A stretch of 64,000 bases of DNA, taken from the NCBI GenBank assembly GCA_029213065.1, contig JARGPH010000003.1:195195-259194 (forward strand), given 5' to 3'. This document shows, one piece after another, positions 31,701-39,977 of this stretch. Numbering within the stretch: the stretch's first letter is position 1; each line of letters opens with the position of its first letter. The stretch is from Verrucomicrobiales bacterium (GTDB taxonomy: Bacteria > Verrucomicrobiota > Verrucomicrobiia > Verrucomicrobiales > DEV007). The position numbers were made by a program, and so were the translations under genes. The notes beneath the pieces were generated by a model, which was not told the DNA's origin, did not search any database, and saw only the letters and a list, made by a program, of their open reading frames with translations.

Positions 31701-32476
31701 TTGTTGCGATCTATAAGGGGCCTGTATCCGTCGATCAGATTCTGGAAGACGGAAAGAGCGAAGATGATACCCCGGGTGATCGACTCAAGAAGACGATGGC
31801 GATCGGAGGGACCCTTGTTCCGAGTCAGCGAGTCAGTGACGCGCGAACGGATTTGGAAGCCGCTCTTCAGTTCTCGATGGGAAGACAGATGTTTCCTATG
31901 TCATCTTTGGCTGGTGCCATGCACTTCTCCGAGGCTCTTCGTCTCAAACAGGATTTCATCGAGCCGAGGATCCATCTCGCTATTGCTCTTAATAAGATGA
32001 ATCAGCTCACGCCTGCGAGAGAGCAATTGGCAATTGTGCTTTCTTTAAACCCCGGCGATGAAGAAAAGAGTGCTGCGTATTATCAGCTTTCTGAGATTGC
32101 TTTGAAACAAGGCGCACTCGTTGAGGCAATGACTCAATTGGAGTCGACGATCCGATTTGATCCCGGTCATGCCTTTGCTTTGAATAATTTGGGATTCCTT
32201 TTGGCCAGTAGAAATCAGGTTGGTTCTGAAGCGTTCGAGCGAGCCCTTGGGATGGTCGAGCGTGCGGTTGAGAAATCGGAACAGAGGCAGCCGAATTTTC
32301 TGGATACGTTAGGTGGTATATACCAGAAAGCGGGACGTTATGAAAAGGCGATCACTGCCTTCGAAGCCGCTCTTACTATCGCAAGGGAGCAGAAGCAGGG
32401 GGATCTCGCTGCGAAGATTTCGCCAAAGCTTGCTGAATGTAGACGGCGACTTGATTCTTTCCCGGTGCCCAAATGA
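28706..32476 (+). CDS. FG-GAP/ASPIC-UnbV/thioredoxin/TPR lipoprotein; candidate selenoprotein (TGA at codon 620)
   Basis: 1256 residues if the TGA at 30563-30565 is read as selenocysteine; the two halves lie in the same frame. Domains: lipoprotein signal (lipobox Cys near residue 21), an N-terminal domain of about 250 residues, FG-GAP/VCBS calcium-binding repeats (about 275-750, with many DxDxDG motifs such as DVNGDGLEDL), an ASPIC/UnbV segment (about 745-830), a thioredoxin domain with WATWCSPC (Cys902, Cys905), and C-terminal TPR-like helices (about 1050-1250). The Sec lies between FG-GAP units in GTGPGDL-U-SFYWRQV. This linker is a normal part of CRTAC1-like proteins, so the reading frame clearly continues across the TGA. 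A strong SECIS-like hairpin follows. Probably a periplasm-facing surface protein; substrate unknown. Confidence 0.85.
30577..30593 (+). promoter_or_regulatory. bacterial SECIS-like hairpin after the TGA at 30563
   Basis: GCGACA-GGTCT-TGTCGC: six perfect base pairs with a GGUCU loop. The loop GGU is 18-20 bases after the UGA. In E. coli fdhF the SECIS apical loop is AGGUCU, with GGU 19-21 bases after UGA, so both the loop sequence and the spacing agree. This hairpin would recruit SelB (encoded at 57.8 kb) to insert selenocysteine. It lies within codons of a conserved segment (WRQVLS). Confidence 0.88.
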
Positions 32477-32560
32477 AATTGCTTCACCGCGAGGCATCAG
32501 ATCTCCCGGCGCTCTCGATGATGGGTTTGCCCAACGCCATTTCGTTGGATACGATGCGGA

Positions 32561-33044
32561 ATGTTCGTTGACGACCGATACATCACATACAGCTCTCCGA
32601 CTCACAAACGTAAGATCGGTCGGGCGATTGCGGTGGGCGCTGCTGCGTTTCTGGTCTTGATATTTTTCTCGGTTTCCTCGAGTTATCGGAAGCGCAAGGG
32701 GGCCGGCGACTCCCGGGTTCGGGAATTCAAGAGGAGGCGCCAGTTATCGGGGCACTTTTCCTCCCACGGAGTCGACCGATTTGCATTTTGATTATTTGCT
32801 CACCAACAATAGCGGGGAAAGCCGGCAGCCCCGTGGATCCGGGATCGACAGTGCGGACGCGGACTCGCTTTCGAATTACAATCATGTCCTTGCCCTCGGG
32901 ACCGAATCGGTATGGGAATACAACCGCTGTGAGCGTAAGATCGGCCTGGAAATTGATGTGATTTTGGGTATCGATTACGAAGCTCAGGGCGCGCATGAAG
33001 TATGGTTACCGCCTTCTCGATTCACGGGAGGGGGAGGAACATGA
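32561..33044 (+). pseudogene. possible degenerate small membrane protein gene
   Basis: Between the CRTAC1-like gene and arsR lies a 700-base stretch with no clear gene. A 76-codon frame at 32561-32791 begins with a good transmembrane helix (IGRAIAVGAAAFLVLIFFSV). Another frame, open from 32661 to 33044, carries a more natural acidic C-terminal part (ESTDLHFDYLLTNNSGE...). They could be two halves of one gene joined by a frameshift between about 32690 and 32780, or chance frames. No family recognised. Confidence 0.3.
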
Positions 33045-33103
33045 CCCATGGGTAGCGGTGGGTAGTCCGGGTAGCCTCAGATGGGCCGGGCGGCGTTCTC
33101 TGT

Positions 33104-33127
33104 GACAATATTGTCCCGAATTTCGGG
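33104..33127. promoter_or_regulatory. two abutting palindromes upstream of arsR
   Basis: GACAATATTGTC (33104-33115, perfect 12-base palindrome) runs directly into CCCGAA-T-TTCGGG (33115-33127). They lie 50-75 bases before the arsR start, where an ArsR-family autoregulator would bind. The sequences are not the classical enterobacterial ArsR box, so the assignment is by position. Confidence 0.5.
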
Positions 33128-33177
33128 GGATTCGCATTTGAACTTTCGCGTTCCTGTTGTTTTATAGTTTTAGAATT

Positions 33178-33513
33178 ATGGAACTAAATGACGCTGTATC
33201 TGCTTTGGGTTCGCTCGCTCAGCCAGCGAGATTGAAGGTCTTTCGTTTACTGGTGAAAACGGGAGTTGAAGGAATGTGTGCTGGTGAATTGTCGAGGCAA
33301 CTCGATGTGCCGAAGCCGACGATGTCCTTTCATCTCAAGGAGCTGACCAATGCCGGGATGATTTCAGCAGAGCGCGACGGGAGGACTATCACTTACACGA
33401 TCCGTAAGGAAGGGATTCAGCAGCTCATGACTTTTCTCACCGAGGACTGTTGTCAGGGTAGACCTGAGCTGTGCCTCCCGGTTTCGGACGACGAGAAGCA
33501 ATGCTGCAACTGA
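33178..33513 (+). CDS. arsR: ArsR-family metalloregulator
   Basis: 111-residue winged-helix repressor that releases DNA when it binds arsenite (or a related metalloid). The helix-turn-helix runs about 36-60 (AGELSRQLDVPKPTMSFHLKELTNAG). The classical ELCVCDLC metal site in helix 3 is absent. Instead a C-terminal cluster, Cys91-Cys92, Cys99 and Cys109-Cys110, recalls the C-terminal As(III) site of Acidithiobacillus ferrooxidans ArsR (CC-x5-C). The start at 33178 is preferred to one seven codons upstream. It opens a three-gene operon with the GAPDH 29 bases downstream. Confidence 0.92.
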   Translation: MELNDAVSALGSLAQPARLKVFRLLVKTGVEGMCAGELSRQLDVPKPTMSFHLKELTNAGMISAERDGRTITYTIRKEGIQQLMTFLTEDCCQGRPELCLPVSDDEKQCCN

Positions 33514-33542
33514 AAAACTTTTGATTTTAAAGAGAAATAGAA

Positions 33543-34556
33543 ATGAGTGTGAAAATCGGAATTAACGGATTTGGAAGAATGGGACGACTCGCTTTCCGCG
33601 CGGCGTTTGATAATCCTGAAATCGAAATCGTTCATGTCAATGAGTTGAAGGGCGGGGCTGAGCTGGCAGCTCACCTGCTACAGTTTGATACCGTTCACGG
33701 TCAGTGGGACCGCGATATTGTTGCTACGGATGCCGGGTTCTCGGTCGAAGGGAAAGCGGTGAGCTTCAGTGAGCACGAGTCGCCTGCGTCGATCGACTGG
33801 ACGGGGTATGGTGTCGATGTCGTCATTGAAAGTTCAGGGCAGTTTAAGACACCTGAATCGATTCAGCCTCACTATGACAACGGCGCGAGGAAAGTCGTTG
33901 TCGCGGCACCGGTTAAAGACGGAGCGCTCAATATTGTGATGGGATGTAACGACGATCTTTACAAACCGGAGGAGCATCATCTCGTTACCGCGGCGTCCTG
34001 CACTACGAATTGCATCGCCCCGGTCGTGAAGGTGATCCATGAGCGAATCGGGATCAGGCACGGACTCATTACTACGATTCACGATGTCACGAACACGCAG
34101 GTGATTGTGGATGCTCCTCACAAGGATTTTCGCAGAGCGCGTTCCGCGCTGAACTCTCTCATTCCGACAACGACCGGATCGGCGACCGCGATCACGATGA
34201 TCTATCCTGATCTTGTCGGGAAGCTGAACGGTGTTGCCGTTCGGGTGCCGTTACTCAATGCGTCGCTCACCGACTGCGTCTTTGAGGTTTCCCGGAAAAC
34301 GTCTGTGGAGGAGGTCAATGCGATGCTTCGTGAGGTCGCAGAGACTGACTTGAAAGGCATTCTTGGATACGAGGATCGACCTCTCGTCTCGACGGACTAT
34401 CTCAACGATCCGCGTTCGGGGATCGTCGATGGTCTTTCCACGATGGTCGTTGATGGCACTCAGTTGAAGTTGCTTGTCTGGTATGACAACGAGTGGGGCT
34501 ATGCGAATCGCCTCGTCGATCTTGTCGCCAAGGTGGCCCGCACTTTACCTGCCTGA
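33543..34556 (+). CDS. gapdh: ArsJ-associated glyceraldehyde-3-phosphate dehydrogenase
   Basis: 337 residues, full-length GAPDH with the NAD-binding start [12 protein letters not shown] and the active-site motif ASCTTNC (Cys153). In arsR-gapdh-arsJ operons this enzyme uses arsenate in place of phosphate and makes 1-arseno-3-phosphoglycerate, which ArsJ exports. It is the middle gene of such an operon here, so this specialised role is far more likely than glycolysis. Its TGA stop overlaps the arsJ start (TGATG). Confidence 0.93.
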   Translation: MSVKIGINGFGRMGRLAFRAAFDNPEIEIVHVNELKGGAELAAHLLQFDTVHGQWDRDIVATDAGFSVEGKAVSFSEHESPASIDWTGYGVDVVIESSGQFKTPESIQPHYDNGARKVVVAAPVKDGALNIVMGCNDDLYKPEEHHLVTAASCTTNCIAPVVKVIHERIGIRHGLITTIHDVTNTQVIVDAPHKDFRRARSALNSLIPTTTGSATAITMIYPDLVGKLNGVAVRVPLLNASLTDCVFEVSRKTSVEEVNAMLREVAETDLKGILGYEDRPLVSTDYLNDPRSGIVDGLSTMVVDGTQLKLLVWYDNEWGYANRLVDLVAKVARTLPA

Positions 34557-35803
34557 TGAACACTCGCGACTACGCCATCGTGACCGCCGCGTATTGGGGG
34601 TTCACGATCACGGATGGAGCGTTGCGCATGTTGGTGCTTCTGCACTTTCACGAGCTCGGTTATTCGCCGGTTCAAATTGCCTTCCTCTTTCTCCTTTACG
34701 AATTCTGCGGGATTCTTACGAACCTGTTCGGGGGGTGGATCGCTTCGCGGAAAGGGCTGAAGTCGACGCTATACTCGGGATTGGCTCTGCAGGTCGTTGC
34801 CTTGATGATGCTTTCATTTCTCAATCCTTCCTGGGCGGTGACGCTCTCGGTTGGGTTTGTGATGGCGTCTCAGGCGCTATCCGGGATTGCAAAAGATCTT
34901 ACGAAGATGAGTTCGAAAAGTGCGATCAAGCTTCTGATTCCGGCGAGTGCAGAGGCAGATCACTCGGAGCGGCTGCTCTTCAAGTTTGTCGCGATTCTCA
35001 CGGGATCGAAGAATGCTCTGAAAGGTGTCGGCTTTTTCATTGGAGCGGTTCTCCTTTCCTCCCTGGGGTTTTCCCACGCGCTTTGGGTGATGGCCGGCGG
35101 TCTCGCTCTGATTCTTGTGATTTCGCTTTTCGTTTTGAAAGGCGACATGGGGAAATCGAAGGAAAAGGTCAAGTTTTCAAAACTCCTTTCGAAGTCGCGG
35201 GAGATTAATTACCTGTCAGCGGCCCGGTTTTTTCTTTTCGGATCCCGTGATGTCTGGTTCGTGGTCGGGCTTCCAATTTTCCTGACCGAAGTACTGGAGT
35301 GGAGCTTTTGGATGACCGGTGCCTTTATGGCAGGGTGGGTGATTGTCTACGGTGGGGTGCAGGCCGCTGCACCGGCTTTTGTGAACCGAAAAACCGGCGG
35401 AGTGATTGCACGCGGTGCCAGGTCAGCGCTCGGATGGGGGATTGGACTGGCGGTTGTGACAGCGGGGATTGCATTGGCAGTTCATTTCGATTTTCACGTT
35501 TCTGTCTCCGTACTCGTCGGTCTCGCTCTTTTCGGAATCGTCTTTGCTGTAAACTCGGCGGTGCATTCCTATTTGATTCTTGCCTACTCGGACTCCGATA
35601 AGGTGGCTTTGAATGTCGGGTTCTACTACATGGCGAATGCCTCCGGCAGGCTCGTCGGGACGCTCCTTTCGGGGGTGATGTATCTTCAGGCGGGACTCGC
35701 GGGGTGCCTCTGGACGAGTGTTGGTTTTATCGTCGCTGCAGCCGCTCTGACGCTCGCGCTGCCGCGAAAATCGGAGAGTTCCCCCGTGGTCGCTGCCGTT
35801 TGA
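34556..35803 (+). CDS. arsJ: organoarsenical efflux MFS permease ArsJ
   Basis: 415 residues, 11-12 membrane helices. It exports 1-arseno-3-phosphoglycerate, which breaks down outside to arsenate, giving arsenate resistance without arsenate reductase. N-terminus [31 protein letters not shown] is characteristic of ArsJ, as is KMSSKSAIKLL. The start at 34556 overlaps the GAPDH stop by one base, so the two are translationally coupled. No arsC, arsB or arsM is in the window. Confidence 0.93.
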   Translation: MNTRDYAIVTAAYWGFTITDGALRMLVLLHFHELGYSPVQIAFLFLLYEFCGILTNLFGGWIASRKGLKSTLYSGLALQVVALMMLSFLNPSWAVTLSVGFVMASQALSGIAKDLTKMSSKSAIKLLIPASAEADHSERLLFKFVAILTGSKNALKGVGFFIGAVLLSSLGFSHALWVMAGGLALILVISLFVLKGDMGKSKEKVKFSKLLSKSREINYLSAARFFLFGSRDVWFVVGLPIFLTEVLEWSFWMTGAFMAGWVIVYGGVQAAAPAFVNRKTGGVIARGARSALGWGIGLAVVTAGIALAVHFDFHVSVSVLVGLALFGIVFAVNSAVHSYLILAYSDSDKVALNVGFYYMANASGRLVGTLLSGVMYLQAGLAGCLWTSVGFIVAAAALTLALPRKSESSPVVAAV

Positions 35804-36063
35804 GCAGTGGCTCGCGCTTTGATTCAAAAGTGCGCACACTTTCGCAATTGATGCGCAGATCAAGGCGGGGGCGTATCCTATACTGGCGGGTGATGAGGTT
35901 GTTCGGAATGCTGCCGGCCCGCTTTATACCTGTGTTTCGGTGGGGAGGGATGTTAAAATCTCTCCCGTCGTTCGCTTCTGTTGCAGTGAGTGTCAGGACG
36001 GGGGGCTGAATCGTTTCGCGATGACCTCATTTTCTATTCCCCGAAAAACCCCCAAGTATTGTT
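35804..36063. other. intergenic region with a hairpin
   Basis: 260 bases between arsJ and the zinc-ribbon gene. A perfect hairpin AAAGTG-CGCA-CACTTT sits at 35828-35843 but lacks a T-run. One frame on the forward strand from about 35823 to 36060 is open and looks mildly protein-like, but it has no start, no family match, and runs into the next gene. Confidence 0.4.
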
Positions 36064-37092
36064 ATGTCTTATTGTTCCCAGTGCGGTGCGCAGCTGAATC
36101 CCGACGAAAATTTCTGTCATAAATGCGGCCATCCTGTCGAAGAGGAGGCTTCAGGAGAGGGGCTTCCACCGATTCCGGTAACGCCTCCGGCATCGTTACC
36201 TCCTGAGAATTCCACTGTCGCCACTCCCTCCTCAGCGGCGGCCCCGCCAGTATTACCAACCGCTCAAAAACAAGGTGGCTTTAATATCAGTCGTGGCTGT
36301 CTGCGGATCGGGTTGATTGTTCTTGCTGCTTTTGTTGCCCTGGCTTTTATAATTGTAGTCGCGGTCGTTTCAATGACTTCGGGACCGGTTGTAACGGTGG
36401 AAGCTCATCTCGAGGCTTTGAAAGAAGGCTCTATGGATGCAGCGTTTGAGCATACCTCAGCCGGCTTTCGCTCCAATATGAACAAGGAGCAGTATCGTCA
36501 GTTTATTTTGAATTATCCCATCCTTCGCAGCTATTCCGGCACGAGTTTTCCGGAGCGCAGCCTCGAGAATCAAATGGCCAAATTAAAGGGCACTGTCGTC
36601 TTGAGTGATGGCCGGGAGTTTCCTCTCGCTGTCGATCTCGTCAAAGAATCTGATGAGTGGAAGATTCTGACCATTGATTTCAGAGGTCTTCCTGTCTCGA
36701 GCGGAGGGCAGCCGGATGTTCAGTCGGATGATGAGCCGGAACAGGCTCAATCGGACTCAACGGCGTCTTCGGTCGGGACTATTTCGGTCGGGGCGGGTCG
36801 CGATTCCAGTGGCAATCTTGTTAATCCCGGAAGTCCTGTTCCTTCAGAATCCCCGACAATCTCCGCCAATGTTGAATTGATCAATCATCCTGCCGATGAG
36901 AAAGTGGAAGTCTGGCTTCAGTATGAAGATCCCGCATATAAGACGGGAGTTACTGACGTGGAGATAAGCGGCGCTGGAAATGGAACTTTTGCTTATGACA
37001 TCGAACTCCCGGGTGCTCCTCCCGGGAAATGGACAGTGCAGGTAAGGCTCGCTGGAGAGAAAATGTTCAGCCATGCATTTGAAATTAAGTAG
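36064..37092 (+). CDS. zinc-ribbon single-pass membrane protein
   Basis: 342 residues. The first 25 residues form a zinc ribbon (CSQCG...CHKCG, Cys4/7/18/21). A Pro/Ala-rich linker is followed by one membrane helix (about 82-103), then a domain (about 105-215) of the small DUF4864-like cone fold (EAHLEALKEGSMDAAFEHTS), an acidic Ser-rich linker, and a C-terminal beta domain (about 265-342). The N-terminal ribbon is probably cytoplasmic and the rest extracytoplasmic. Function unknown; no operon partners are evident. Confidence 0.7.
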   Translation: MSYCSQCGAQLNPDENFCHKCGHPVEEEASGEGLPPIPVTPPASLPPENSTVATPSSAAAPPVLPTAQKQGGFNISRGCLRIGLIVLAAFVALAFIIVVAVVSMTSGPVVTVEAHLEALKEGSMDAAFEHTSAGFRSNMNKEQYRQFILNYPILRSYSGTSFPERSLENQMAKLKGTVVLSDGREFPLAVDLVKESDEWKILTIDFRGLPVSSGGQPDVQSDDEPEQAQSDSTASSVGTISVGAGRDSSGNLVNPGSPVPSESPTISANVELINHPADEKVEVWLQYEDPAYKTGVTDVEISGAGNGTFAYDIELPGAPPGKWTVQVRLAGEKMFSHAFEIK

Positions 37093-37243
37093 CCGGAGTT
37101 CTGCGGGGGCGTAGATTCCGGGTAGAGGGGGGGGCTCATTCCCGCCGGGCTGAGACGAGAGACCTTCATCCGCGATTCAGGATGGTGATTTTTGCGATTC
37201 CGGTTCACAAAGATCCCTATCGCGGTTAGCCTCAGCTCATTGC

Positions 37244-38200
37244 ATGAGAATACTTATCCTCATACCTCATAGCCGCGTAGCGTGGTCTGGTAATCGGAAT
37301 ACGGCGGAGCGTTGGGCTTCGATCTTTTCTGATTCAGGGCACGAAGTCTCCGTTGAATCCCGCTATACCGATCAGGAGGCAGATTTGCTGGTAGCCCTGC
37401 ACGGGGAGAAAACTCAGGAAGGGCTTTTGGCCTTCCATGCCGCTCATCCAAGTGTGCCTTGTGTCGTTGTCCTGACAGGCACCGATTTGTATCCCGCGCT
37501 TTCGGCGACCAGTTTGAGGTCACTGGAGGTAGCTGATGAAATTGTTGTTTTGCAGGAGATGGCACTTACTTCGATTCCCGAAAGATACTCAAATAAGGTG
37601 TCAGTGGTGGTTCAGTCGGTCGTTCTCCCTGAGATGGCTCCAGTGAAAGACGAGGAGGGCGATTTTTTTGACGTGTGTGTGGTGGGACATTTACGTGAGG
37701 TCAAGGCTCCTCTTCTCACAGCACGGGCAGTCCGTTCTTTGCCTGAGGAATCAAAGATCAGGGTTCGTCACGGTGGTGAGATAATTGAGACGCAGTACCG
37801 GGGATGGGTCGCGAAAGAGGCGGCGGTTAATCCACGTTATCAATGGCTTGGTGCTCTCGATCACTCCGCCGCGGCTGCCTTGATAGCCCAAAGTGATCTC
37901 CTTGTTCTTACCTCGGTCAGTGAGGGCGGACCTGCGGTGCTGGGAGAGGCCATCGTGGCCGGAACTCCCGTGATTTCAACGATGAACGAAGGCGCAGTCG
38001 GCATTCTCGGAGAAAATTATACGGGACTTTTTCCGGTGGGTGACCAGGCGGCTCTGACCGCGTTGCTGCGACGATGCGAAGTGGATGAACCGTTTTACCG
38101 CGGCCTCAAAGAGGAGGCCGTTGCCCTCGCTGATCAGTTTTCGCCGGGGCGTGAGAAAGAGGCGCTCGCCGGGCTTATTGAGAAGGTGATGTCGAAGTGA
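37244..38200 (+). CDS. senB: selenosugar synthase SenB (selenoneine-pathway glycosyltransferase)
   Basis: 318-residue GT4-like glycosyltransferase. The N-terminal segments GNRNTAERWASIFSDSGHEV, ADLLVALHGEKT, VVVLTGTDLY and RSLEVADEIVVLQ, then FDVCVVGHLREVKAPL and NPRYQWLGAL, match what I recall of the SenB family (formerly TIGR04348). SenB joins selenophosphate to a UDP-sugar to make a selenosugar, which SenA then uses to build selenoneine. SelD in this window can provide selenophosphate. No senA (ergothioneine-synthase-like) or separate senC gene is in the window, so the end product may be the selenosugar itself, or senA lies elsewhere. It is convergent with the sulfatase, with a 4-base gap. 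Confidence 0.85.
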   Translation: MRILILIPHSRVAWSGNRNTAERWASIFSDSGHEVSVESRYTDQEADLLVALHGEKTQEGLLAFHAAHPSVPCVVVLTGTDLYPALSATSLRSLEVADEIVVLQEMALTSIPERYSNKVSVVVQSVVLPEMAPVKDEEGDFFDVCVVGHLREVKAPLLTARAVRSLPEESKIRVRHGGEIIETQYRGWVAKEAAVNPRYQWLGALDHSAAAALIAQSDLLVLTSVSEGGPAVLGEAIVAGTPVISTMNEGAVGILGENYTGLFPVGDQAALTALLRRCEVDEPFYRGLKEEAVALADQFSPGREKEALAGLIEKVMSK

Positions 38201-38204
38201 GATC

Positions 38205-39701
38205 TCACTTTTTTGCCTGCTTTTGCTTCGCGGTTTGAGCCTTCTTGAGAAAGCGGTCGATGCCGTCGGGACTGAGGAGCGGATCGCGGGTTTCTTTTCG
38301 CCATTCCATCAGCGCCGATTTCAGCGATTCAATTTTCGCAGCGTGCGCGGGATTTCCGACGAGGTTCTCGAACTCTACGGAATCGCTTTCAAGATCGTAG
38401 AATTCCCACTCCGGAGGATTTTCATACCGTTGGAATGCTTTCCCTGCAGGGGTGTCCCGGTATTTTTCAGTGGAGGCAAATTTACCGGTGGGATCGCCAT
38501 CGACGCGGTTGATCGGTTTTGATTCACCGGCGAGAAGATTTTGAATCAACTTGTAGCGGTCGTCGCGAATCGCGCGCCTCGGAAAGAACGGGCTGGTGCC
38601 GTGAAAGTGAAACTCTCCGACAAGTTGAGTGCGCCAGCCCCGGGGGCTTTCAGGTGATGTCAGGGCGGGGCGAAGCGAAGTGCCGTGAAACTTGTGAGGA
38701 AACTCAATTCCGCCGGCATCGAGGATCGTGGGAACAATGTCGGCGGCGCTGACAAGGGCCGTGCTTTCGGTGCCCGCTTTTGAGACACCTGGCCAGTGGA
38801 CGATGAAGGGGACACGAAGGCCGGACTCGTAGCAGGTCGTTTTTCCTCGGCTGAAAGGAGGACCGTGGTCCCCCAGAAAAATGATGAGGGTATCATCACG
38901 ATGTCCTGCCTTCTCCAGTTCTGTGAGAAGAAGGCCGACTCCGATATCGACTCGTTTGACGGTGTTGTAGAAATTGGAGACGCGCATTCTCGCGACGGGT
39001 TCATCAAAGCCCTGAAAATCCCATCCGGGGACCGTATCTTCATCGATGGGATCCTCCGGCAATCCTTTCCACTGCGCCGGGAAAGTGGATCTGTTAGTCT
39101 TTTTGTCTTTGTAGACGTGAGGGTCGGTATAGTTGACCATCAGAAAAAACGGCTTTTCTTCCGACTGCTCGAAGAAGGTCGCGGCATTTTTCGCGGTGGC
39201 GCGGACGTCTCTCGTGTCCTGCTTTTTTGGTCTGAAATCAAAAGGGAAGCTGGTTTCGGGAGATACGTGCAGTTTTCCGAGAATACCGGTCTCGTAGCCC
39301 GCAGTCTTGAGGTAGACGGGAAGGTTTTCACCAATTTGAGATGGGTTCAGAGTGAAGCCGGCATTGGCAAGGCCAACCTGTCCGGTGGTGTGGGGGTAGA
39401 ATCCCGTAAGCATTGAAGAGCGCGAAGAACTGCAGCTTGCCTGAGTTACGTAGGCGGTGCGAAACATGACACCTTCCGCAGCGAGGGCATCGAGCTGAGG
39501 GGTCTTGATGTAGGGATCGCCGTAGCAGGATAGCTGGAGTCCCAAATCATCAGCGGTGATGAGGAGAATGTTTGGTCGGGCCGGGTTCGGTCGGGCCGGG
39601 CTCGGTCGGGCCGGGCTCGATTGCGCAGCGACGTGACTGACGGATGCGCCTGCGATTGAGAGAATCAGCAAAGAGAGGGTGATCGTGGTCCGTGTCGCCA
39701 T
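38205..39701 (-). CDS. sulfatase, exported
   Basis: 498 residues with signal peptide (cleavage near HVAAQSS). Type I sulfatase core: PNILLITADDLG at the start, the formylglycine motif CSSSRSSMLTG (Cys converted to formylglycine by a maturase), and HGPPFSRGKTTCYESGLRVPFIVHWPG. The motif has Ser where most sulfatases have Pro (CxPxR). Hydrolyses a sulfate ester, probably on a polysaccharide or similar polymer. Between signal peptide and core is a linker made of three (S/N)PARP repeats, encoded by a 15-bp tandem repeat. The start at 39701 is preferred to 39857 because it gives a normal signal peptide. Confidence 0.9.
   Translation of the reverse strand: MATRTTITLSLLILSIAGASVSHVAAQSSPARPSPARPNPARPNILLITADDLGLQLSCYGDPYIKTPQLDALAAEGVMFRTAYVTQASCSSSRSSMLTGFYPHTTGQVGLANAGFTLNPSQIGENLPVYLKTAGYETGILGKLHVSPETSFPFDFRPKKQDTRDVRATAKNAATFFEQSEEKPFFLMVNYTDPHVYKDKKTNRSTFPAQWKGLPEDPIDEDTVPGWDFQGFDEPVARMRVSNFYNTVKRVDIGVGLLLTELEKAGHRDDTLIIFLGDHGPPFSRGKTTCYESGLRVPFIVHWPGVSKAGTESTALVSAADIVPTILDAGGIEFPHKFHGTSLRPALTSPESPRGWRTQLVGEFHFHGTSPFFPRRAIRDDRYKLIQNLLAGESKPINRVDGDPTGKFASTEKYRDTPAGKAFQRYENPPEWEFYDLESDSVEFENLVGNPAHAAKIESLKSALMEWRKETRDPLLSPDGIDRFLKKAQTAKQKQAKK
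39574..39618. repeat. 15-bp tandem repeat, three copies, inside the sulfatase gene
   Basis: Three head-to-tail units GGTCGGGCCGGG(T/C)TC (39574-39588, 39589-39603, 39604-39618); units two and three are identical and unit one differs at one base. It encodes the (S/N)PARP repeats of the sulfatase linker and could vary in copy number by slippage. Confidence 0.9.
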
Positions 39702-39783
39702 TGTCAGGGTGGGGTAAAAGTCAGTGAGATTTTCTTTACTCTTTCTCGTGAGGGTTTCAGGATTGTTGCGCTTGAATATGATT

Positions 39784-39963
39784 ATGAAAATGAAACATTC
39801 GAAACTACTGACGTCGTTCGCTGCAATTGCTTTACTTGGCGCAAGTGCATTTGTCACCAGTTCGTGTCAAACGGATCAGGGGCATGGATATCGGGGGCAT
39901 CATGACAGTCAGACAGCGGTGAAGCCGGCTTACAAACGAGCCCTGGAACGGGCCCGGAGGTAG
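39784..39963 (+). CDS. small lipoprotein, unknown function
   Basis: About 59 residues: MKMKHSKLLTSFAAIALLG signal segment with lipobox-like VTSSC, then a short His/Gly-rich and basic mature part. Starts at 39778, 39784 or 39790 are all possible; 39784 is chosen as a compromise. It is divergent from the sulfatase and convergent with the DUF1592 gene. No family recognised. Confidence 0.55.
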   Translation: MKMKHSKLLTSFAAIALLGASAFVTSSCQTDQGHGYRGHHDSQTAVKPAYKRALERARR

Positions 39964-39977
39964 CCTGAACCGGCTCG

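Noticed and set aside
35704..36122. A forward frame with TGA at 35820 followed by a protein-like stretch, considered as a fourth selenoprotein
   Set aside because: The part before the TGA overlaps the arsJ 3' end in another frame, there is no start or family match, and no GG-loop hairpin lies at the right distance.
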